Positions 15,328 through 21,808 of a DNA stretch of 27,600 bases are shown piece by piece. This DNA comes from JACQNR01 sp964533045. GTDB taxonomy: Bacteria > Acidobacteriota > Terriglobia > UBA7540. The notes under the pieces are model-generated. The model made no database searches. It was not told where the DNA came from and saw nothing but the letters and a program-made list of their open reading frames with translations. The stretch is taken from NCBI GenBank assembly GCA_964533045.1, contig CAZHKT010000038.1:1-27600 (forward strand). Direction: 5' to 3'. Positions within the stretch are counted from its first letter, which is position 1; each line of letters begins with the position of its first letter. A program made the translations under genes and the position numbers.

Positions 15328-15966
15328 ATGCGGTCTATGCGTAAACGCGACGGAGCGACCGGAGAGGGTCTCCCTGCCGTGAGCGGACAGTCTCTGCCGG
15401 GGAAGGCTAGTCCGTCGGTCCTCCGCTGCGCGGAGATCGAAGGGGCGCTCGAGGAAATCTGGTCGAGCCGGGGCCCTGCCTTGCTGAGCATGGCGGCCGA
15501 AGTCCTTGCCGACACTCGTGGGGCTCTGGTGGTCGTGGAAGAAGCGTTGGCCCGCCTTCGCAGGGAAGCAGAACGGCTCCCGGCGGGAACGCCGATTCCG
15601 GAAATCTGGCTCTGGCTCGAGGTGCGGAGGTTGGCCTTGCGACAGCGCCATGCGTCGAGATCGAAGGCGAATCCTGCCGAGGCGCCCGGCGGGAAGTTTC
15701 CCTTGCTGGTCTCCTGGATGCCGACCCAAAAGGATCTGGCGCAACTTGAGTCCAGACGCGCTTTGCTGAAGAAGTTGCTTCGGCAACTGCCCCGACATCA
15801 ACAGCAGGCCCTGGCGCTGGCCGTCTGGGAAGGTCTGACCGAGCCTGAGATAGCGGCTCGCTTGGGCGAGCCGCTGGCACGGGTTCAATCTTCATTGCGG
15901 GCGGGGATGCGCTTCATTCGCCATCGCATGAATGTGGTGCTGGGAAAATGGTCTGTCCCTATCTAG
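15328..15966 (+). CDS. ECF-like RNA polymerase sigma factor
   Basis: A protein of up to 212 residues with the two conserved parts of an extracytoplasmic-function sigma factor. Residues 40-110 resemble region 2 (RGPALLSMAAEVLADTRGA, then WLWLEVRRLALRQR), although the acidic residues usual at the region 2 core (AEDvvQEvF) are poorly kept (VVVEEALARL). Residues about 143-200 are a good region 4 helix-turn-helix: LLRQLPRHQQQALALAVWEG followed by LTEPEIAARLGEPLARVQSS. The start is uncertain: ATG 15328 or 15337 lack a clear ribosome site, and a GTG at 15379 is possible. Its end overlaps the anti-sigma gene by 19 bases, a coupling typical of sigma/anti-sigma pairs. Confidence 0.72.
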   Translation: MRSMRKRDGATGEGLPAVSGQSLPGKASPSVLRCAEIEGALEEIWSSRGPALLSMAAEVLADTRGALVVVEEALARLRREAERLPAGTPIPEIWLWLEVRRLALRQRHASRSKANPAEAPGGKFPLLVSWMPTQKDLAQLESRRALLKKLLRQLPRHQQQALALAVWEGLTEPEIAARLGEPLARVQSSLRAGMRFIRHRMNVVLGKWSVPI

Positions 15967-16175
15967 AAGATATTTGGGAGCTGTACCTGCTTGGCGTGCT
16001 CAACGCAGACGAAACCCAGAATGCGTCGGAACATCTCGCTTCCGGCTGCGCGCAGTGCGGGGAGCAGCTGCGGGACGCATCGCTGGCAGTTTACCTCCTT
16101 CTTCAACCCAGCCAAACCGCGCGACCCCAGGCGAGAGCTACCGCCCAGCTCAAGCGTCGCGCAAGCGGGCGCTAG
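15948..16175 (+). CDS. Mini anti-sigma factor with zinc-finger domain only (RskA N-terminal type)
   Basis: A 75-residue protein whose start overlaps the sigma gene. The sequence MVCPYLEDIWELYLLGVLNA, then EHLASGC-x2-C, matches the zinc-binding anti-sigma domain of RskA/zf-HC2 proteins. Candidate ligands are C3, H29, C34 and C37; the H-x4-C-x2-C spacing is the HLxxGCxxC form of RskA-like domains. Family members normally continue into a transmembrane helix and a periplasmic sensor domain of over 150 residues. Here the frame ends soon after the zinc domain with a basic tail, so the product would be a small soluble anti-sigma factor, or a truncated relic. A repeat element begins directly after its stop codon. 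Confidence 0.65.
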   Translation: MVCPYLEDIWELYLLGVLNADETQNASEHLASGCAQCGEQLRDASLAVYLLLQPSQTARPQARATAQLKRRASGR

Positions 16176-16176
16176 G

Positions 16177-16353
16177 GTGGTGCGTCACAGATAACTATTC
16201 AATCGCGGGGCACCTTGTAGCGGCGGCCTTCAGGCCGCCACCAGTAAGTGTCGCCCTGAAGGGCGACGCTACGTCCCGCTCGGCCGAAACCACGGAGGAG
16301 GCCGCGAAGGACATCCACCATATGTAAAGAACCATTAGACGCACCACACTGGG
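16177..16353. repeat. Palindrome-rich interspersed repeat element, copy 1
   Basis: The element is bounded by inverted ten-base ends GTGGTGCGTC (16177-16186) and GACGCACCAC (16339-16348). Its core folds as a nested cruciform: outer stem GTAGCG/CGCTAC (16217-16222, 16267-16272) enclosing hairpins GGCGGCC-ttca-GGCCGCC and TCGCCC-tgaa-GGGCGA. Positions 16262-16353 match the reverse complement of 27510-27600 at 86 of 92 aligned positions, counted by eye. No transposase frame is inside, so it resembles a MITE- or REP-like element. It lies in the 374-base gap between the anti-sigma gene and the next start at 16550; the rest of that gap (16384-16549) shows GC-rich, partly palindromic sequence and no gene. 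Confidence 0.75.
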
Positions 16354-16383
16354 GTGATGCGTCTCAGAAATCTGTACAACCGC
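16353..16383 (+). repeat. Imperfect direct repeat flanking the element (partner 16176-16206)
   Basis: A 31-base segment starting GGTGATGCGTC and ending CAACCGC matches 16176-16206 (GGTGGTGCGTC...CAATCGC) at 24 of 31 positions in the same orientation. The two flank the cruciform core of the repeat element. They are too long and too diverged for a fresh target-site duplication and look like sub-repeats of a larger composite unit. Confidence 0.5.
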
Positions 16384-16549
16384 AAAGGCGGGCGCGGTGG
16401 CAGGGGCGGGCCTTGTGACTGCCTTGGGACGGCCTCAAGGGACGCCCCTACACCCGGAAAGCCATCTCAGATGCACTAGGCTAACGGCCCTCCGGTGAGT
16501 TGGCGGATGTGGTACGATGGGCCCACTTCGCCCGGTCGCGGGAGAACCT

Positions 16550-17575
16550 GTGATCCATCTTCTGTGGAGCATCCTGCTCTCCTTTCTGCCCAAGGGCTAC
16601 CGGGATCGCTTGCCCGCTTCCGCGCAGGCGGACCTGCGACGGGGAGCGGTAGTTTCCGGCTTCGGTCTCGCCGTTGTCTGCTTCCTTGCATTCCTGATTC
16701 GGTATCTCTCATTTTTCCAGCATCGGGTGGGCGACATTGGCCAGCGGGCGATCGATAAGGGCTACGAAGCCGTGCTTGCCTATCCTTACGCGCAGTACGG
16801 CATGGGCGCGGCGACGACCATTGAATACTTATTGCAACCTCTGACGCTGGGGCTTGTCTACTTCGGGCTGGAGGGGACGTTGCGTGGGTTTGCGGCATTC
16901 ATCACGGAAGAGATCACGGGAACTCTGCCCTTCTATTTCCTGGCGTGGTTCGAAGACCGGCTGACGCAGGCCAGGGCGGAACGAGCCCTGGGCCCCCGCG
17001 TGCCCGACGTGTTCGAGGAGATTTATAGCAACGAATACGATGCGCGCATCTTCACTTGCCGCCGGCGGAAGAACTGGGACCGGATGATCACGATTTGTGC
17101 GAACGGCCAGTTCTACCAGGTGGTGGGCGAGCAGCCCGGAAAAGTGCCGCATCATTTCATCTACCGGCTGCGCAAGGCGCCCAAAGGCCACACCCTCCGC
17201 GCCATCCATTATTTTGATCCCGAAGAGCTGGTAAAGGTCCGGCCCCGGCCGGGATTCTTTGCCTGGCTGGGCGGCGTCGCGCAGGACAGGCTGGCTGAGA
17301 TGCGCGCCAAGCGCCAGCCCGTCCTCCCGGATATCGTGGACCCGATTTATGGAAAAGAGTACTCGCTTCGGATTGCTTCCCAGCGGTCCAAGGAGGGCTG
17401 GGACCACTTGATCACCATCGAGTACCAGGGGAGGCGCTACGAGGTCTTTCAGCAAGTGGGCGGCACGCCGACTTACCCTTACGTGTATCATCTGCGAGAA
17501 GTCCCGCCGGGCAAGATTATTCGCAGCATCCAGCGGTACGATGCTTCGAAAACGTCCGATCCCGTCTCGTCCTGA
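16550..17575 (+). CDS. Unrecognised membrane protein with internally duplicated C-terminal domain
   Basis: I recognise no family name. GTG at 16550 is chosen as start because GGGAG lies five bases upstream; an in-frame ATG at 16517 has no ribosome site. The 341-residue product has about two hydrophobic segments (near residues 34-53 and 89-109) and then a soluble part made of two homologous units (coding 16937-17221 and 17255-17542). Each unit reads F-x-AW...DRL...RA.R...PD...IY..EY..RI, then W(D)...IT(I), Y.V, Y.LR..P.G...R.I..(F/Y)D. The units are about 95 residues and clearly diverged. The domain has many aromatic and basic residues but no catalytic motif that I can see. It probably sits at the membrane with the duplicated part in the cytoplasm; function unknown. 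Confidence 0.75.
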   Translation: MIHLLWSILLSFLPKGYRDRLPASAQADLRRGAVVSGFGLAVVCFLAFLIRYLSFFQHRVGDIGQRAIDKGYEAVLAYPYAQYGMGAATTIEYLLQPLTLGLVYFGLEGTLRGFAAFITEEITGTLPFYFLAWFEDRLTQARAERALGPRVPDVFEEIYSNEYDARIFTCRRRKNWDRMITICANGQFYQVVGEQPGKVPHHFIYRLRKAPKGHTLRAIHYFDPEELVKVRPRPGFFAWLGGVAQDRLAEMRAKRQPVLPDIVDPIYGKEYSLRIASQRSKEGWDHLITIEYQGRRYEVFQQVGGTPTYPYVYHLREVPPGKIIRSIQRYDASKTSDPVSS

Positions 17576-17668
17576 GCGCTGATTTTCTGCTTGTCACAAC
17601 CGCACCGCCAGCTTACCTTGACGGTTTGGGTTCCCGGCTGCCGGATTCATTGCTCCAGAGGAATTCGC

Positions 17669-19027
17669 TTGAACGACACAAAAGAACACCCCACGCTGCG
17701 GCGAGAACTCGGGCTGTTGCAAGCGACGGCGCTGGCCATCACGGACATGATCGGCGTCGGCCCCTTCATTACGATCCCGCTCTTTCTCGGCACCATGGGC
17801 GGGCCGCAGGCGATGATCGGATGGTTTCTGGGCGCGGCACTGGCGTTCTGCGACGGCCTGGTCTGGGCGGAACTCGGCGCGGCCATGCCCAAGGCCGGAG
17901 GCAGCTATAACTACCTGCGCGAGGCCTTCGGTCCCCGGACCTACGGGCGGTGGTTTTCCTTTCTGGTCGTCTGGCAGGTGATCTTTTCCGCGCCGCTTTC
18001 GGTGGCGAGCGGCTCCATCGGCTTTGCGAACTACTTTCACTACCTCGTGCCCTCGCTTTCCGACTGGGGCATCCGCATTTTCGCCTCGCTGGTTCCGTTG
18101 GTTCTCATTCTTGTTCTCTATCGGCGTATTCGTGATGTGGGCAATCTCTCAGTGGTGTTGCTGGTGGGCGTGCTGGGCGGCTGCCTGTGGATTGTGATTA
18201 CGGGCATGACCCGGCTCAAGGCCGACCGCATCTTTGACTTTCCACCCCATGCCTTCGATCTCAATATGACGTTCTGGATGGGCCTGGGCGCGGCGACACT
18301 CTTTGCGATGTACGACTACTTCGGCTACTACAACGTCTGTTATCTTGCCGAGGAGATTCGCGGGCCGGCGCGCGTCATCCCTCGCGCCATGCTTTTCTCC
18401 ATCCTTGTTGTCGCCACGATCTATATCCTGATGAATCTCGCAATTATCAGCGTTATCCCGTGGCGAGAGGTGCAAGGCAACAAATATATTGCGTCCACCT
18501 ACATCGAAATCCTGCACGGACCGAGTGCGGGCAACCTCATGACGATCCTCATGCTCTGGGTGGCGTTTTCTTCCGTGCTTTCGGTGCTGCTCGGCTATAC
18601 GCGCATTCCGTACGCGGCCGCCACCGACGGCAATTTCTTCAGCGCTTTTGGCCGCCTCCACCCCAAGGGCGAATTCCCGTATATTTCTCTCATCACCCTC
18701 GGTTTGATCGCCTCCGCCTTCAGCCTGCTCAAACTTACCGAAGTCATCGGCTCGCTCGTGGCCATTCGCGTTTCCACGCAGTACCTTCCGCAGGCCATCG
18801 GCTTCTTTGTTCTCCGCTTCCGCCGGCCCGACATGCCGCGGCCGTTCCGCATGTGGTTGTACCCCCTGCCCGGCATCGCCATCATCGCCGGATGGATTTA
18901 TATCCTTGCCACCTCCCAGCCGCGCTCCCTGCTCATCGCTCTGGCGGTCTTTGTGATTGGAAGCGCCGTGTTTTTTGTGCGAGCGCGGGTCCTTAAGGAA
19001 TGGCCGTTCGCGGAGAATCGGCAGTAG
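17669..19027 (+). CDS. APC-superfamily amino acid permease
   Basis: A 452-residue integral membrane protein with about 12 helices. The frame is open from 17591, but a TTG at 17669 behind AGAGGAA (seven-base spacing) gives the natural N-terminus (M)NDTKEHPTLRRELGLLQATALAITDMIGVGPFITIP. The unwound first helix (MIGVGPF), PKAGGSYNYLREAFGP, and LAEEIRGPARVIPRAM are standard APC-family features for substrate binding and helix packing. Transport is presumably proton- or sodium-coupled uptake of an amino acid or polyamine; specificity cannot be read. It is followed by a convergent methyltransferase after 32 bases. Confidence 0.88.
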   Translation: MNDTKEHPTLRRELGLLQATALAITDMIGVGPFITIPLFLGTMGGPQAMIGWFLGAALAFCDGLVWAELGAAMPKAGGSYNYLREAFGPRTYGRWFSFLVVWQVIFSAPLSVASGSIGFANYFHYLVPSLSDWGIRIFASLVPLVLILVLYRRIRDVGNLSVVLLVGVLGGCLWIVITGMTRLKADRIFDFPPHAFDLNMTFWMGLGAATLFAMYDYFGYYNVCYLAEEIRGPARVIPRAMLFSILVVATIYILMNLAIISVIPWREVQGNKYIASTYIEILHGPSAGNLMTILMLWVAFSSVLSVLLGYTRIPYAAATDGNFFSAFGRLHPKGEFPYISLITLGLIASAFSLLKLTEVIGSLVAIRVSTQYLPQAIGFFVLRFRRPDMPRPFRMWLYPLPGIAIIAGWIYILATSQPRSLLIALAVFVIGSAVFFVRARVLKEWPFAENRQ

Positions 19028-19059
19028 GGAGAATCTTCCCTGATCCTGCAGAGCCCATG

Positions 19060-19851
19060 TTAAGCAGGGGTCTTGTTCTTGCCGAGAAGGAAGAGTCCTT
19101 CGTTGTGCGTTATTACAATGTCGTCGCCTTGCACGACGGGTGCATGACCTGCCTTGTCGCCGAGGATAGAGTCTTCGAGCATCTTGCGGGCTTCCTGGTA
19201 GCGTTGATGTTTGGGCTCGAGCCCGGCGCGGAGCATCCAGTGATGGAATGAACGCTGGCGGCGCTTGAGGGACTGCCGCAGGATTTCCAGCTCGAGATCG
19301 TCGAACATTTTCAGGAAGGTCGTCAGGCGCAACGTGCGAGTATGGGACGGATCGCGCTTTTCCTCGATGGCGTTGTAGAGTTCAAATTTCGCGTCACTTT
19401 CGGGCGCCAGCGTGTCGATGACAACGATGCGGGCCGCGGGCTTCGCCACGCGCACCATTTCGGCGAGCGCCGCCCGAGGCTCCGGCATGTGGTGAAACGA
19501 CATCTGGCAGGTGACCAGGTCAAAGGTCTCATTGGGGTAGGGAAGCGCCTCCGCCTCGCCGCAATCGAACGCGGCGTTGAGGACTTGTTTCTCGGCCTGG
19601 AAAGTGCGCGCCTGGCGGATCATGGCTTCCGTCAGATCAATGCCCCGCGCAAAGCGGACGCGCGGAGCAAGGGCGAGCGAAAAGATGCCCGGTCCGCAGG
19701 CGACGTCGAGGGCGAGATCCGCGGGTTGCGGCCGGGCGAAGGCCACCTTCTCCTCCAATACCTCCGGCGCGTCGCGCACCGCGGTGATCGAAAACGCCTC
19801 CGCCGTGCGCGTAAATTGTTTCTGGACCACTTCTCGGTGTTTCTTGCTCAT
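19060..19851 (-). CDS. Class I SAM-dependent methyltransferase (UbiE/Methyltransf_11 type)
   Basis: A 263-residue cytoplasmic protein. The ATG at 19851 (MSKKHREVVQKQFTRTAEAF) is preferred to upstream in-frame codons and has GAGAGGCGGA in front. Motif I is ALDVACGPGIFSLALA, the acidic residue of motif II is in RGIDLTEAMIRQAR, and post-motif DCGEAEALPYPNETFDLVTC and FHHMPEPRAALAEMVRV complete the Rossmann methyltransferase core. The fold is close to UbiE/COQ5-type and generic small-molecule methyltransferases; the substrate is not determined. It is convergent with the permease and divergent from the FGE-like gene. Confidence 0.88.
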   Translation of the reverse strand: MSKKHREVVQKQFTRTAEAFSITAVRDAPEVLEEKVAFARPQPADLALDVACGPGIFSLALAPRVRFARGIDLTEAMIRQARTFQAEKQVLNAAFDCGEAEALPYPNETFDLVTCQMSFHHMPEPRAALAEMVRVAKPAARIVVIDTLAPESDAKFELYNAIEEKRDPSHTRTLRLTTFLKMFDDLELEILRQSLKRRQRSFHHWMLRAGLEPKHQRYQEARKMLEDSILGDKAGHAPVVQGDDIVITHNEGLFLLGKNKTPA

Positions 19852-19903
19852 TCCGCCTCTCCGCGTTGCTCCCGCCGCCATGGGAAAGCGGCGAGCCGCA
19901 GGA

Positions 19904-19916
19904 TCTGGTATAGAAT
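19904..19916 (+). promoter_or_regulatory. Possible extended -10 promoter of the FGE-like/galT2 unit
   Basis: The sequence TCTGGTATAGAAT contains TG-G-TATAGA, an extended -10 arrangement, and TAGAAT. It lies about 40 bases before the FGE-like start. No good -35 box is seen at the usual distance, so it is only a candidate. Confidence 0.3.
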
Positions 19917-19953
19917 GCCTCTTTTCCCATGAATTGAGAATCCCCGAGGAACC

Positions 19954-20700
19954 TTGCCTTTGGCCGCTGCAGCGACACGAAGCTTTGGCGAACCGGAGCG
20001 CCGCATGATTCCTGCGGGCGAATTCCTGATGGGCTCCGAGTCAGGGCAGGAGTGCGAGCGGCCGGTGCATCGCGTCTGGGTGGACGCCTTCGAGATGGCC
20101 ATCTACCCGGTACGCAACCGCGACCACGCGCCCTTTCTCGAGGCCACGGGCCGCGCCGCGCCCCCTCACTGGCAGGAAGCTGGCTTCAACCATCCCGACC
20201 AGCCGGTGGTGGCGGTCAACTGGTTTGATGCCGTCGAGTATTGCCGGTGGCTGAGCGAAGCGACGAGCCTGCAATTCCGCCTTCCGACCGAAGCGGAGTG
20301 GGAACGCGCGGCGCGGGGCGGGCGCGACGGTTTCGATTACCCATGGGGCGACGAGTCGCCCCAGCAACGGGCCGATTATCTGCGGCGCTGGGGCGGGGAA
20401 GTGCGCGGACCGCAGCCGGCGGGGTGGGGCGAGCCGAACGGATACGGCATCTTCGGCCTCTGCGAAAATGTCCACGAATGGTGCGCCGATTGGTTCAAGG
20501 CAGGGTATTATGCTGTGTCGCCGGCGCGGAACCCTGCGGGGCCGGAGGAGGGTGAACGTCGGGCCTCGCGCGGCGGTTCATGGCGGCATCATGTCAAGGT
20601 GAGCCGGTGCGCGGCACGCTCGAGCATCCCGCCGCACCTGCAATACGCCGACTACGGATTCCGCGTGGTGCGAGACCTCGGAACCAAAGATCAGATTTAG
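19954..20700 (+). CDS. FGE-sulfatase-domain (SUMF1/EgtB/PvdO fold) protein without the catalytic cysteines
   Basis: A 248-residue protein with the formylglycine-generating-enzyme fold: MIPAGEFLMGSE, RPVHRVWVDAFEMAIYPV, QPVVAVNWFDAVEYCRWLSE, FRLPTEAEWERAARGG, YPWGD, and the C-terminal RGGSW...RCAARSSIPP...YGFRVV. In true FGE the segment after GGS holds two copper-binding cysteines (MCHRSYC in human FGE); here it reads WRHHVKVS with none. It is therefore unlikely to be a sulfatase activator. Related Cys-less proteins include EgtB-like and uncharacterised members. The start is uncertain (TTG at 19954 with GAGGA close by, or ATG 20005). It ends 12 bases before galT2, so the two are probably co-translated. 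No sulfatase gene is in the window. Confidence 0.8.
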   Translation: MPLAAAATRSFGEPERRMIPAGEFLMGSESGQECERPVHRVWVDAFEMAIYPVRNRDHAPFLEATGRAAPPHWQEAGFNHPDQPVVAVNWFDAVEYCRWLSEATSLQFRLPTEAEWERAARGGRDGFDYPWGDESPQQRADYLRRWGGEVRGPQPAGWGEPNGYGIFGLCENVHEWCADWFKAGYYAVSPARNPAGPEEGERRASRGGSWRHHVKVSRCAARSSIPPHLQYADYGFRVVRDLGTKDQI

Positions 20701-20712
20701 GGGAAGGATTCC

Positions 20713-21708
20713 ATGCCGGAGATTCGATACAACGTGATTACTCGGGAGTGGGTCGTCATCGCCACCGAGCGGGCCAAGCGGCCGGACCAGTTCACTCGCA
20801 AGGAGCCGAAGAAGGTGCTTCCGGCGCATGATCCCAAGTGTCCCTTCTGCCCGGGGAACGAGGCCATGACCCCGCCCGCGACCTTTGCCATCCCGGATCA
20901 CACCAACTGGAAGGTGCGAGTGACACCCAATAAATTCGCGGCCCTCTCGCCAACGGGGGAGCGGACGCGCACCGTCAAAGGCATCCGGCGCACGGTGAAC
21001 GGCGTGGGCATTCATGAGGTGATCGTGGAAACGCCCCCGCACAACCTGACCATGGCGCAGTTGAACGATCGCGACGTTGAGTTGATTGTGGATGCCTACC
21101 TCGAGCGCTTCAAATATGCGTCGGCCGATCCCCGCGTCGAGCAAGTGACGATCTTCAAGAATCACGGGGACGCGGCGGGCACCTCGCTCGAGCACCCCCA
21201 TTCGCAGCTGATCGCCACCCCCATCATCACCTCGCAGCTTCGCGAGCGGCTCTCCAACGCGCTTTCGCATTTCGATGAGTTCGGGGAATGCATCTTCTGC
21301 CGGGTGCTGGACCAGGAACTCGAGGACGGGGCGCGCATCGTTCTGGAGACCCAGCATTTTGTGGCCTTTGTCCAATTCGCGGCTTATACGCCGTTCGCAT
21401 TTCTCATCATGCCGCGCCGGCACATGCCCTGCATCGCGGAAATGACCGATGCCGAGGCGGCCGATCTGGCGAAGGCGCTGCGCCTCGCGCTGGCCAAACT
21501 GTTTCATGGGCTGGGCGACCCCGACTACAATTACGTGATTCGGACCGCGCCGCTCGAGTACTACGGGGTTAAGTATTATCACTGGTACTTGAGTGTCATT
21601 CCCCGCCTGACCAAGCTGGCGGGCTTCGAGCTGGGTTCCGGCATGTTCATTAACGTGGGACTGCCGGAAGAAAACGCTGCCTTCCTGCGCGGCGTGAAAG
21701 TGGACTGA
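20713..21708 (+). CDS. galT: Galactose-1-phosphate uridylyltransferase family protein (GalT paralogue 2)
   Basis: A 331-residue HIT-superfamily nucleotidylyltransferase, start ATG at 20713 behind GGAAGGA. Zn ligands C43-P-F-C46 are present, and the active site reads FKNHGDAAGTSLEHPHSQ with the canonical H161-P-H163 pair (H163 the expected nucleophile) and Q165. The C-terminal YYHWYLSVIPRLTK...GFELGSG and GLPEENAAFLR match the family. It is clearly paralogous to the gene at 4732-5751 (shared IATERAKRP, CPFC.G.E, HEVI.ETP.H.LT.A) but differs widely elsewhere. Being coupled to an FGE-fold gene rather than Leloir-pathway genes, it may act on a sugar nucleotide other than UDP-galactose. Confidence 0.88.
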   Translation: MPEIRYNVITREWVVIATERAKRPDQFTRKEPKKVLPAHDPKCPFCPGNEAMTPPATFAIPDHTNWKVRVTPNKFAALSPTGERTRTVKGIRRTVNGVGIHEVIVETPPHNLTMAQLNDRDVELIVDAYLERFKYASADPRVEQVTIFKNHGDAAGTSLEHPHSQLIATPIITSQLRERLSNALSHFDEFGECIFCRVLDQELEDGARIVLETQHFVAFVQFAAYTPFAFLIMPRRHMPCIAEMTDAEAADLAKALRLALAKLFHGLGDPDYNYVIRTAPLEYYGVKYYHWYLSVIPRLTKLAGFELGSGMFINVGLPEENAAFLRGVKVD

Positions 21709-21752
21709 AGTAACCCCGGGCGACCCTAGGAGCGCAGTGTTCTCGGCTGTTT

Positions 21753-21769
21753 GCAGGCAAGATGCCTGC
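21753..21769. repeat. Short palindrome GCAGGC-5-GCCTGC in the galT2-GMC gap
   Basis: A six-base perfect inverted repeat with a five-base loop lies in the 100-base gap between galT2 and the GMC gene, followed by GGCCCCGGCGCG. It resembles the small GC-rich dispersed palindromes seen between genes in GC-rich soil bacteria. No T-tract follows, so it is not a standard terminator. No second copy was noticed in this window. Confidence 0.35.
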
Positions 21770-21808
21770 GGCCCCGGCGCGGGCGGCAAGACAATCAGGG
21801 CGAAACCG

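Noticed and set aside
14415..15515. Minus-strand open frame running from the second Gfo gene through the orphan terminator
   Set aside because: It has no family similarity, lies antisense to a solid gene, and crosses an intrinsic terminator of its own orientation.
19954..20700. Assignment as a sulfatase-activating formylglycine-generating enzyme
   Set aside because: Both catalytic cysteines of the C-terminal motif are absent and no sulfatase gene is present in the window.
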